Positions 33,400-41,808 of a stretch of 64,000 nt of DNA are shown piece after piece. The first letter of the stretch is position 1, and the number at the start of each line of letters is the position of its first letter. A program made the position numbers and the translations under genes. A model generated the notes under the pieces. It was not told where the DNA came from. It made no database searches and saw nothing but the letters and a program-made list of their open reading frames with translations. Source of the DNA: Betaproteobacteria bacterium (GTDB taxonomy: Bacteria; Pseudomonadota; Gammaproteobacteria; Burkholderiales; SG8-41); NCBI GenBank assembly GCA_021730905.1, contig JAKFYK010000006.1, forward strand, positions 1 to 64,000, in the 5' to 3' direction.

Positions 33400-34589
33400 G
33401 AATTTTGACTTTCAGCACGCTGTATCCCAATGCCGTTCTCCCTAACCACGGCGTCTTCGTCGAAACACGCTTGCGACACCTTCTGGAGAGCGGGCGGGTG
33501 GAAGCGCGTGTGGTCGCGCCGGTGCCGTGGTTTCCGTCGGCAAACCCGCGGTTCGGCCGCTATGCCGCGTCCGCCCGCGTATCGCGCGAAGAGAAGCGCT
33601 ACGGCATCGACGTTATACATCCGCGTTACCTTAGCGTGCCCAAGGTTGGCATGAGCGCGGCCCCATTTTTTTTGGCAGCTGGTGCGCAGTCAGCAGTTAG
33701 TGGCATGGTCACTCGCGGTTACGATTTGGACATTATCGACGCGCATTATTTTTATCCCGATGGCGTCGCCGCGGTGATTATCGGAAAGAAGCTGGGCAAA
33801 CCTGTCGTAATCACGGCGCGCGGAACGGACATCAACCTGCTGCCGCAGTATGCCTTGCCACGCAGGATGATTCTGTGGGCGGCGAGGTGTGCCGTGGCGC
33901 TGATTACCGTCAGCAGTGCATTGAAAGCAGCGCTGACGCAACTGGGGGTGGAGAGCGACAAGATCACGGTGCTGCGAAACGGTGTCGATACCCAGTTGTT
34001 TCTTCCTACGGATCGCGCGTTGCAGCGGGCGCGCCTGGGGCTCACCGGGACCGTATTGCTGATGGTTGGCAACCTCGTGCCGCTTAAAGGACACGATCTG
34101 GTTCTCAGGGCGCTTGCCAAGTACCCAGAAGCCAGTTTGCTGATCATCGGGGAGGGCAGTGAAGAGCGGAATCTGAAAATTCTCGCAGATGAGTTGCAGA
34201 TACAGGATCGCGTGCGTTTTTTGGGCGCGATGCCGCAACAACAGTTGCCCGCGCATTACGCCGCCGCGGATGCGCTGGTGCTCGCGTCGAGCCGCGAGGG
34301 TTGGCCCAATGTGTTGCTGGAAGCGATGGCGTGCGGCACACCGGTCGTAGCGGCCCGCGTGGGCGGTACACCGGAGATCGTGGCGGCTCCCGAGGCGGGC
34401 ATGCTAATGACCGATAGATCCGTGCCTGGCGTGCTGGAGGCGCTGCAGCGACTGTTCCAGAATTATCCGGATCGGAATTTAACGCGCCGCTACGCCGAGC
34501 GTTTTAACTGGGATGACACCACGCGCGGGCAATTGGCGCTGTTCGATCGCATCCTCGGGGACACCACCCCGATGAGCGGCGCCAGGTAG
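33396..34589 (+). CDS. Glycosyltransferase family 4 protein
   Basis: 397 residues from the ATG overlapping the previous stop (ATGA at 33396). The N-terminus TFSTLYPNAVLPNHGVFVET, then DIIDAHYFYPDGVAA, ITARGTDINLL and ITVSSALKAAL, show a GT-B fold. VLRNGVDTQLFLP and SREGWPNVLLEAMACG form the nucleotide-sugar site. It resembles colanic-acid/teichuronic-type mannosyl- or glucosyltransferases. An upstream start at 33330 would overlap the preceding gene by 70 bases and is rejected. Confidence 0.92.
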   Translation: MRILTFSTLYPNAVLPNHGVFVETRLRHLLESGRVEARVVAPVPWFPSANPRFGRYAASARVSREEKRYGIDVIHPRYLSVPKVGMSAAPFFLAAGAQSAVSGMVTRGYDLDIIDAHYFYPDGVAAVIIGKKLGKPVVITARGTDINLLPQYALPRRMILWAARCAVALITVSSALKAALTQLGVESDKITVLRNGVDTQLFLPTDRALQRARLGLTGTVLLMVGNLVPLKGHDLVLRALAKYPEASLLIIGEGSEERNLKILADELQIQDRVRFLGAMPQQQLPAHYAAADALVLASSREGWPNVLLEAMACGTPVVAARVGGTPEIVAAPEAGMLMTDRSVPGVLEALQRLFQNYPDRNLTRRYAERFNWDDTTRGQLALFDRILGDTTPMSGAR

Positions 34590-34593
34590 GATT

Positions 34594-36519
34594 ATGTGCG
34601 GCATATACGGAATCATCCAACTCGACGGCAAGCCTGCTGATCCATCCCTGTTGCCAAGGATGGGACGCGTGACCTTGCATCGCGGCCCCGACGACGAAGG
34701 CATGCATGCCGACGGGCCTTGCGCTATCGGCATGCGCCGGCTGTCTATCATTGATCTTTCAGGAGGCCACCAACCCATCTCAAGCCAGGATGGCCGGGTG
34801 TGGCTGGTTTGCAACGGGGAAATCTACAATTTTCGTGAATTGCGGCGTGAGTTGGAAGGGTGCGGACACGCTTTTAAGACTCACTCAGACAGCGAGGTCG
34901 TGCTCTATGCCTATTTAGAGTATGGCGACAGCTTTGTCGAGCGCCTGAACGGTATGTTCGGATTTGCCTTGTGGGACGGCGTCCGGCGGCGCCTTCTGGT
35001 GGGGCGGGATCGTCTGGGAATCAAGCCGCTGTATGTTGCCAACGACGGCAAGCAGTTAGCTTTTGCTTCGGAAGCCAAGGCGCTGCTCGAATTGCCCGGA
35101 TTAGACCGGGCACTTGATCCGGCGTCAGTGGCATCGTATCTGCAACTGGGCTATGTGCCGGCGCCCCAGTGTATTTTTCGCGGCATCCGCAAGCTGCCGC
35201 CTGCTACTTTGCTGATCGTGGAGGAAGGTCGGGTCGAGCAGCGGCGTTACTGGCGCGTGCCGAATGATGTGGATCGCAGTCTTTCTGAAAGCCAATGGAT
35301 CGAACGCGTGCGCGCGCGCATGGAACAATCGGTTCGCATGCAGATGGTCAGCGATGTGCCGTTGGGCGCTTTTCTTTCCGGGGGTGTGGATTCGAGCGGG
35401 GTTGTTGCATTTATGGCGCGCGCGTCCGCAGATCCCATCAAGACCTATGCCATTGGTTTCGGCGGCAGCCGCGCCGACGAGTATTACAACGAATTGCCCT
35501 ACGCGCGCCGGGTGGCTGAACTGTTCGGCACCGAGCACCGGGAAATTGTGGTGAAGCCGGACGTGGTGTCACTGTTGCCGCGCCTGCTGTGGCATATGGA
35601 TGAGCCGGTAGCGGATACCGCGTTCATCACCACCTACCTGGTATCCGAGTTTGCCCGGCGCGACGTTACGGTGATTCTTTCCGGTGTCGGTGGCGACGAA
35701 TTATTCGGGGGGTACAGGCGCTATCTGGGTGATCACTACCAGAAACAGTTTGAACGACTGCCGCGTTGGGTGCGCGCCGGTGCCAGGGCATTGGGAGAAA
35801 AATTACCCAGTGATCGTCATTCATCGGTGCTCAACATGCTGCGCCTGGCGAAGGGCTTTCTTGCCAGCACCGGTCAGAGTTTCGAGGCGCGCTACGGCTC
35901 CTATGTGCAGGTATTTTCCCCAGCAGCGACGGGTCTGCTGTTGCGTGGTCAAGGCTACGAACGATACGATGCCGTGGAAGCTGCTTTTCAAATGGCCAAG
36001 GGCGACGATGCGTTGAATCGCATGATGGTGGTGGATGCAGAAACGCAGCTCCCCGACGACCTGCTGATGCTTACCGACAAAATGAGCATGGCAGTATCCC
36101 TTGAATGCCGTGTGCCTCTGCTCGATCACGAACTGGTGGAGCTTGCGGCGCGCATGCCTGAGCAGGTAAAAGTTCGCAATGGCCGCCTCAAGCACGCCAT
36201 GAAGTCGGCTCTGACGGACGTACTGCCGCCAGATATTCTCAACCGCAAGAAACGCGGCTTCGGCACGCCCATGGGGGCTTGGCTCAAGACTGACCTAAAG
36301 CCGCTGCTGGCACGTATGCTCGATGAGCCGACGGTGGCGAAGCGCGGCTTGTTCGACTATGCCCAGGTGCGCAGCCTGGTGTCGGACCACGAAGCCAACC
36401 GAATTGACGGTACCGATCAACTGCTGTCGCTGATGAATCTCGAAATCTGGAGCCGCATCTATCTTGACCGTCGCACGCCCGACGATGTCACGGCTGAATT
36501 AAAGGAAGCGCTGGCTTGA
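34594..36519 (+). CDS. Asparagine synthase family amidotransferase 2
   Basis: 641 residues starting MCGIYGIIQLDG, with Cys2, LHRGPDDEG and IGMRRLSIIDLSGG intact. The ATP loop SGGVDSS is near residues 262-268, and SGVGGDELFGGYRRYLG follows. It is a full glutamine-dependent AsnB-type enzyme, distinct from the TIGR03108 member at 30254 but similar in length. Local context points to modification of a sugar carboxyl or bound amino acid rather than free asparagine synthesis; the latter cannot be excluded. Its stop overlaps the next TTG start by 4 bases. Confidence 0.93.
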   Translation: MCGIYGIIQLDGKPADPSLLPRMGRVTLHRGPDDEGMHADGPCAIGMRRLSIIDLSGGHQPISSQDGRVWLVCNGEIYNFRELRRELEGCGHAFKTHSDSEVVLYAYLEYGDSFVERLNGMFGFALWDGVRRRLLVGRDRLGIKPLYVANDGKQLAFASEAKALLELPGLDRALDPASVASYLQLGYVPAPQCIFRGIRKLPPATLLIVEEGRVEQRRYWRVPNDVDRSLSESQWIERVRARMEQSVRMQMVSDVPLGAFLSGGVDSSGVVAFMARASADPIKTYAIGFGGSRADEYYNELPYARRVAELFGTEHREIVVKPDVVSLLPRLLWHMDEPVADTAFITTYLVSEFARRDVTVILSGVGGDELFGGYRRYLGDHYQKQFERLPRWVRAGARALGEKLPSDRHSSVLNMLRLAKGFLASTGQSFEARYGSYVQVFSPAATGLLLRGQGYERYDAVEAAFQMAKGDDALNRMMVVDAETQLPDDLLMLTDKMSMAVSLECRVPLLDHELVELAARMPEQVKVRNGRLKHAMKSALTDVLPPDILNRKKRGFGTPMGAWLKTDLKPLLARMLDEPTVAKRGLFDYAQVRSLVSDHEANRIDGTDQLLSLMNLEIWSRIYLDRRTPDDVTAELKEALA

Positions 36520-37754
36520 AGATCCTTTACCTTTGCCATCGCTTTCCCTTCCCGCCCAAGCGCGGCGGCAAGATTCGGCCGTTCAACATGATTAAGCATC
36601 TCGCGGCCACCCACGAGGTGACGGTCGCGTCCATCGCGCGCTCACCCGAGGAGGCGCGGGAGGGGCAGGGCATCGCGCCATTTTGCGCGCGCTTCGAGAT
36701 GGCGCAGGTCAGCGCTCCGATTCAGGTGGCGCGTATGGTTGCGCGGTTGCCGACGCTGACGCCTTCGTCATTTGGGTTTTTCTATTCCGCGGACCTTGCA
36801 GACCGCGTGCGTGCGCTGCTCGGCCGCGAGCGATTCAATCTTATCTTCGTGCATTGTTCGTCGGTGGCTCAATATGTTGAGCACGTGCGCGACACGCCGA
36901 AGATTCTCGATTTCGGTGATATGGATTCGCAGAAATGGCTCGAGTACGCGCGCTACAAACCGTTCCCGCTGTCCGCGGGTTATTGGCTCGAGGCGAAAAA
37001 GCTGGAGCGCGAAGAAAGGCGGCTTGCCCGCCGGTTTGACCTGTGCACCGCGACCACGCGCGCCGAGTGGGAAACGCTCGAAAGCTACCGCACGGGCGTG
37101 GTCACGGACTGGTTTCCGAATGGCGTTGACAATGCCTACTTTGCGCCGTCTGGAGTCGAGTACGATCCTGATACAATCTGCTTCGTCGGCCGCATGGATT
37201 ATTACCCCAATCAAGAGTGCATGTTCGATTTTTGTGCCAATATTTTGCCGCGTATCCAGGAGCGCCGTGCACAGGTAAAACTCCTGATCGTCGGTGCGGA
37301 TCCGTCTCCCGCGATAAAGAAGCTGGGCGAACTGAAGGGCGTGACAGTCACCGGTTCGGTGCCTGATGTGCGCCCCTACCTCGAACGCTCTGCGCTGATG
37401 GTGGCGCCGCTCAATATTGCGCGCGGCACGCAAAACAAGATTCTGGAGGCGATGGCGTGCGGCGTCCCGGTGGTAACGAGCGGTATTGCCGCGGGAGGCG
37501 TGGACGCAGTCGCCGGGGAGCATTTCGCAACGGCTGCCAGTTCCGAAGAACACGTGCAGGCAATTCTGCGCATCTTGGGCAATTCCGTGGAGCGGAGACG
37601 CTTGGCTGTCGCTGGCCGGGAACGCATGCTGTCGCACCACTCGTGGCACCGGTCAATGCAGCGCCTTGACCTGATCATCGAGCGCTGCCTGCGGGCTCCG
37701 AATTGCGTAACAACAAACATGACGCCCGAACCGGGCCGTCGGGAGGTTGGCTGA
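36516..37754 (+). CDS. TIGR03087-type XrtA system glycosyltransferase
   Basis: 412 residues starting at TTG (36516), with AAGGA about 11 bases upstream and a 4-base overlap with the amidotransferase stop. KILYLCHRFPFPPKRGGKIR is the signature of the PEP-CTERM/EpsH1 sugar transferase group 1. DFGDMDSQKWLEYARYKPFP and FVGRMDYYPNQECMFDFCAN are further family blocks, and ARGTQNKILEAMACGVPVV is the donor site. GT-B fold, cytoplasmic. Confidence 0.94.
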   Translation: MKILYLCHRFPFPPKRGGKIRPFNMIKHLAATHEVTVASIARSPEEAREGQGIAPFCARFEMAQVSAPIQVARMVARLPTLTPSSFGFFYSADLADRVRALLGRERFNLIFVHCSSVAQYVEHVRDTPKILDFGDMDSQKWLEYARYKPFPLSAGYWLEAKKLEREERRLARRFDLCTATTRAEWETLESYRTGVVTDWFPNGVDNAYFAPSGVEYDPDTICFVGRMDYYPNQECMFDFCANILPRIQERRAQVKLLIVGADPSPAIKKLGELKGVTVTGSVPDVRPYLERSALMVAPLNIARGTQNKILEAMACGVPVVTSGIAAGGVDAVAGEHFATAASSEEHVQAILRILGNSVERRRLAVAGRERMLSHHSWHRSMQRLDLIIERCLRAPNCVTTNMTPEPGRREVG

Positions 37755-37757
37755 ATT

Positions 37758-38951
37758 ATGTGGGGAAGATTCGTCGATTTTCTGCGCTGTCCATCGTGTA
37801 AGGGGCCGCTCGATCTTGCGCCGTTCGAGCAAACCAGCTCGGATATTGCGCCCGAGTTCGAAGCGCTCGCGCACAAGCGGGGTGTTCTCGACGCGCGTTT
37901 TCGGCAGTACGTTGAGTCTGGGTTGCTGCTGTGCTCGCCATGCAGGGCCATGTTTCCGGTTATGGACGGGCTGCCGATCCTGCTGTGCTACACGGCAGCC
38001 ATGCACGTGAACTTTCTTCAGCGCCACGCGGGACGGGCGCTCGAACCGTATACGGGTTATCGGTTCCTCGAGACCGAGCCTGCGAGCGGTGAACGCGCGG
38101 TCATGGATTCGTTTTCGAAGGAATGGCTCGATTACGACTACGACGGCGTTATATGGGAAATGAACTACCAGGATCACGAGACCCGTTTCCTCAAGGAGAT
38201 CGGGCCAGCATTGAGCGAAGCGGACGCGCGCAGTTTTCTGGAGGTCGGTTGCGGGCTCGGGATTACCACGTATCTGGCGCAGAAGAATTCCAACGTCGAC
38301 GCTGTCGGACTCGACCTGAGCCTGGCGGTATGGAAGGCATGTCGGCACTACCGCAACAACCCGTTTCTGCATTTTGTGGAGGCGTCCGTATTCTCGATGC
38401 CGTTCGTGCCCGGGACGTTTGATCTGATCTATTCTCGCGGCGTGCTGCACCACACCGTTTCCACCGAAAAGGCATTTGACATGGTAGTGCCGCTGTGCCG
38501 GGCCGACGGGACGGTTTACCTGTGGGTATACGGAGTGGGCTCGATTCGGGAGACGGTTTTTCGGCGGGCCGTGTATGCACTGGAGCGCGTGATCCGGCCG
38601 GTACTTAGTGCCAGTCCAAACTCGCTCCCCGCAAAAGTCTTCCTTACCGCGATGGGGGCCGGCTACGTGGTGTTCAATGGTGTGCGGCGGATGTTCAGCC
38701 CGACCATCCAGCCGCTCACCCTGTCGCGCGGCGTGCACGCGGCCCGCGACCGTTTCACACCCAAATATGCCTATCGTCACGAAGTGAGCGAGGTCACCAG
38801 TTGGTTTAAGCGCCTTGGCTGCGAAGAAATCGAGGTGGTTGACTGGAAGGCCATGCCACCTGCTGACTACGACGATTATCGGCGCAACGTAGGCGTGCGC
38901 GGGAAGTTGCGTGCCGAACCCCGGCCCCTGAGCCGTGAACATGGCGGGTGA
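37758..38951 (+). CDS. Methyltransferase with N-terminal Trm112-like zinc ribbon
   Basis: 397 residues. FLRCPSCKGPLDL (near residue 10) and LLLCSPCRAMFPVMDGLPIL (near residue 60) form a CxxC...CxxC zinc ribbon. The SAM-binding core begins FLEVGCGLGITTYLA near residue 156, with VGLDLSLAVWKA and LIYSRGVLHHT as class I methyltransferase motifs. Such two-part proteins often modify sugars in capsule loci. Its 3' end overlaps the next gene by 11 bases. The acceptor is unknown; N- or O-methylation of a repeat-unit sugar is the likely role. Confidence 0.88.
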   Translation: MWGRFVDFLRCPSCKGPLDLAPFEQTSSDIAPEFEALAHKRGVLDARFRQYVESGLLLCSPCRAMFPVMDGLPILLCYTAAMHVNFLQRHAGRALEPYTGYRFLETEPASGERAVMDSFSKEWLDYDYDGVIWEMNYQDHETRFLKEIGPALSEADARSFLEVGCGLGITTYLAQKNSNVDAVGLDLSLAVWKACRHYRNNPFLHFVEASVFSMPFVPGTFDLIYSRGVLHHTVSTEKAFDMVVPLCRADGTVYLWVYGVGSIRETVFRRAVYALERVIRPVLSASPNSLPAKVFLTAMGAGYVVFNGVRRMFSPTIQPLTLSRGVHAARDRFTPKYAYRHEVSEVTSWFKRLGCEEIEVVDWKAMPPADYDDYRRNVGVRGKLRAEPRPLSREHGG

Positions 38952-39930
38952 TCGCAAGGGGATGGTGTTCATTTCGTGGGCGCCGTTCTGCAGCCGCAGC
39001 GACAGTATTGCCTCGCGCCTCGACGGCAAATCGTTCATGGTTTACTCGCCCGGATTCGGCAGCCATTACCTGACCGTGCCGTTTAAGTATCTATCGCAGA
39101 CGTTCAAGAGTCTGCGCATCCTGTTCCGTGAGCGCCCTCGCATCGTCTATGTCATGACGCCGCCGGTGTTCGCGTGCCTGCCTGCCTGGATCTATTCCCG
39201 GCTGACGGGCACATCGTTCGTTATTGACGCGCATACCGGCGCATTCGTCGACCCGCGCTGGACACCATTGCTGTTCGTCCACAAATGGTTCAGCCGCGCG
39301 GCGCGGACGACTATCGTTACCAATGAGTTCATGCAGGGCATCGTCAGAGAATGGAACGCCGACGCGACCATTGTAAGGGATGTTCCGGTGTGCTTCGCGG
39401 AGCCCACTCACCCCAAGCTCGAGGGGGCGTGCAACATGACCATGGTGTGCACCTTCACCCGGGATGAGCCCATCGAGCTGTTCTTCCAAGCGGCCGCGCG
39501 GCTGCCCGAGATTCATTTCCACGTCACCGGCAATTATCGCCGGGCGGAGGCCGGTGTCTTGGCGATGAAGCCGGACAACGTGAGGTTGACCGGATTTCTT
39601 CCCGATGCGGATTACGTAGGATTGTTGCTTGCCTCCGATGCGGTGCTGTCGCTGACGACTCTGGATAACACCATGCAGCGCGGCGCGTACGAAGCGGTAT
39701 ACTTGGGCCGTCCGGTTGTAACGTCGAATTTTGATCTATTGCGCAGGCATTTCCACAAGGGCACCGTGCATGTGGATAATGCGGTTGACGACGTCGTCGC
39801 AGGTGTGCGGCGCATGCGCGATAACATCGCGCTTTTTCGTGCCGAAGTGGAGGAGCTTCGCAGCGAACACCTCGAGGAATGGGGTCGGGTGGCGGCGGCG
39901 TTGCGAGTCATGGCATCGAAGAAAATCTGA
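38941..39930 (+). CDS. Glycosyltransferase (GT4-like)
   Basis: About 329 residues. MVFISWAPFCSRSDSIASRL and YVMTPPVFACLPAWIYSRLTG are typical of GumK/ExoL-like glycosyltransferases working on membrane-linked sugars. VIDAHTGAFVDPRW resembles a beta-glucuronosyltransferase region, and VTSNFDLLRRHF lies in the C-terminal domain. The ATG at 38941 overlaps the previous stop; GTG at 38935 is in frame but less likely. It probably completes the XrtA repeat unit. The next coding remnant begins 8 bases downstream. Confidence 0.85.
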   Translation: MAGDRKGMVFISWAPFCSRSDSIASRLDGKSFMVYSPGFGSHYLTVPFKYLSQTFKSLRILFRERPRIVYVMTPPVFACLPAWIYSRLTGTSFVIDAHTGAFVDPRWTPLLFVHKWFSRAARTTIVTNEFMQGIVREWNADATIVRDVPVCFAEPTHPKLEGACNMTMVCTFTRDEPIELFFQAAARLPEIHFHVTGNYRRAEAGVLAMKPDNVRLTGFLPDADYVGLLLASDAVLSLTTLDNTMQRGAYEAVYLGRPVVTSNFDLLRRHFHKGTVHVDNAVDDVVAGVRRMRDNIALFRAEVEELRSEHLEEWGRVAAALRVMASKKI

Positions 39931-39937
39931 GCGACCA

Positions 39938-40084
39938 ATGGTTACCAAGTTTCTGAAACGAGTCGCCGCGCATCTTCCGAATTCATTGCAGCAAGAGTTG
40001 CGCCGGCTGTTTTTCAGCCGGCAGATCAAACGTCGCCGCTTCATTGAATTGCTTTGTAAGCAATCTGAACGCGAAACAACCTGA
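39938..40084 (+). pseudogene. Truncated FkbM-like methyltransferase N-terminus
   Basis: 48 codons starting at ATG 39938 (8 bases after the upstream stop) and ending in TGA. The sequence KFLKRVAAHLPNSLQQELRR then LFFSRQIKRRRF closely resembles the opening of FkbM-family methyltransferases, which normally continue for about 200 more residues with a SAM-binding domain. Here it stops after about 45 residues and algD-like sequence follows. It is probably a deletion remnant, or alternatively a short functional peptide. Confidence 0.55.
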
Positions 40085-40114
40085 TTTTCTTTTGCGTGAA
40101 ACAAGGAGTGCATT

Positions 40115-41431
40115 ATGAGGATTAGCATTTTCGGTCTGGGCTACGTCGGCGCCGTATCGCTGGCATGCCTTGCCCGGGACGGCCATTCGGTGATCGGTGT
40201 TGACGTCGATACAGCCAAACTTGAACTGATACGCACCGGCAAGACGCCGGTCGTCGAGGAAGGCATGGTCGATCTGATGACGCAGGTGGCGGCGAGTGGC
40301 CGGGTCTCGGTAACCACCGATGTGGTTCAGGCGGTGCTGGGTTCGGATATGTCGTTGATCTGCGTTGGCACACCCTCTGCGCCCAATGGTAGTCAGGACC
40401 AGTCGGCCATACTCAATCTCGCACGCGATCTGGGCCGCGCGATGCGTGATAAACCGGGCGATCACGTTTTTGTGTTCCGTTCCACGCTGGTGCCCGGCAC
40501 CGTTGAGGAAGTGCTGAAACCTATCATCGAACAGGAGTCTGGCAAGAAAGATGGCGAGGGATTCCACGTCTGCTTCCAGCCCGAGTTCCTGCGCGAAGGC
40601 ACCTCGATCCGGGATTACGACAAGCCGCCGTACACCATCGTCGGCGCCAACACCGATGCGCCCGTCGCGCGCCTGCGCGAGCTATTCGGCCATCTGCCGT
40701 GCGAAATCCACGCGACTTCCATCCGTGCCGCAGAAATGGTCAAGTACTGCTGCAATAATTTTCATGCCCTGAAAATCACGTTTGCCAATGAGACCGCGCG
40801 CTTGTGCGAAGCGCTGGGCGTCGACGCGTTCGAGGTAATGGACCTGGTGTGCAAGGACCGGCAATTGAATATCTCACCGGCCTATCTCAAGCCGGGCTTT
40901 GCCTTCGGCGGCTCGTGCCTGCCCAAGGATTTGCGGGCGACAATTTACATGTCCAAGATGCGCGATGTTGATTTGCCACTGCATGCCGGCATTATGCAAT
41001 CCAATCGCATTCATATTGATCATGCGATCGCCAAGGTGCTGGCCAGCGGCAAGCGGCGCGTGGGGATGATCGGGCTCTCGTTCAAGACGGGTACCGACGA
41101 TCTGCGCGAAAGCCCTCTGGTGCTGCTGGCTGAGCACTTCATCGGCAAGGGGCTCGCGTTGCAGGTATACGATCCGGAAGTGCACCTGTCACGGCTGCTC
41201 GGCGCGAATAGGCGGTTCATCGAGCAGCATGTGCCCCACCTCGGTTCGCTGATGCACGGCGATATCGAGGGCGTTATCGCCGAGTCTGACCTGCTTGTCG
41301 TCGGGTTGAGCGATACGCGCATTTTCGAAGCCCTGGCGCAGCATGTGCGCGAGGACCAGATTGTGCTGGACCTGGTAAATATTCCGCACCGGGAGACGTT
41401 GCGCGGAAAAGTGACTGGGTTGTGCTGGTGA
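40115..41431 (+). CDS. algD: GDP-mannose 6-dehydrogenase (AlgD family)
   Basis: 438 residues, close to the 436 of Pseudomonas AlgD. The NAD motif GLGYVG is at residues 7-12, and catalytic Cys268 is in FGGSCLPKD at the same position as in the Pseudomonas enzyme. KYCCNNFHALKITFANE is the central helix, and the protein ends VTGLCW, which matches AlgD-type ends. It oxidises GDP-mannose to GDP-mannuronate, so the polymer should contain a uronate. A UDP-sugar dehydrogenase of related type is the main alternative. It has its own AAGGAG-like site and an AT-rich gap after it. Confidence 0.85.
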   Translation: MRISIFGLGYVGAVSLACLARDGHSVIGVDVDTAKLELIRTGKTPVVEEGMVDLMTQVAASGRVSVTTDVVQAVLGSDMSLICVGTPSAPNGSQDQSAILNLARDLGRAMRDKPGDHVFVFRSTLVPGTVEEVLKPIIEQESGKKDGEGFHVCFQPEFLREGTSIRDYDKPPYTIVGANTDAPVARLRELFGHLPCEIHATSIRAAEMVKYCCNNFHALKITFANETARLCEALGVDAFEVMDLVCKDRQLNISPAYLKPGFAFGGSCLPKDLRATIYMSKMRDVDLPLHAGIMQSNRIHIDHAIAKVLASGKRRVGMIGLSFKTGTDDLRESPLVLLAEHFIGKGLALQVYDPEVHLSRLLGANRRFIEQHVPHLGSLMHGDIEGVIAESDLLVVGLSDTRIFEALAQHVREDQIVLDLVNIPHRETLRGKVTGLCW

Positions 41432-41808
41432 GAAACCAGCGCTAACAAAGTCGCGTACACCAAGTTAACATCAATCGGTGTTTGCTCGTTGCGCTAGCAG
41501 CTTGGCGGATTACGAAGGTAATTCACTGGTTCTGTGCATGCTATGAATGTACATGAAATTATTAAATACATTTTAAATCAAATACTTATATAAATTTATG
41601 ATCTCAATTCCGATAGAGTTATAGCTAATTAGTAATTGTAGAGATGATTACTTACGCATGACAAAGAATAATCATGAAAGCCGTCAGCGGAAATCTTGGG
41701 ATCACACCCGAAGAGCCAAGTTACAAGCGTGCAGGGGTTCTCGCCATGCGTGAATTCAGAAAAAGCCCAATTACAACGCATCTGTATGGATCGTGACAGA
41801 GCGTAAGC
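41432..41808. other. AT-rich intergenic region with upstream motif
   Basis: No gene is seen in 377 bases between algD and the flippase. The middle (about 41530-41660) is far more AT-rich than its surroundings and holds the CAAATACTTA motif followed by TATATAAATTTATG, a plausible sigma-70-type start region. The operon almost certainly restarts here. Confidence 0.55.
41571..41588 (+). promoter_or_regulatory. CAAATACTTA upstream motif, copy 4
   Basis: TTTTAAATCAAATACTTA, the only plus-strand copy, lies about 220 bases upstream of the flippase gene and points towards it. It matches the 60381 copy in 9 of the 10 positions flanking the core. Confidence 0.45.

Noticed and set aside
37653-39038. 461-codon minus-strand open frame
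   Set aside because: Antisense to the zinc-ribbon methyltransferase and glycosyltransferase; no motif and no upstream context.
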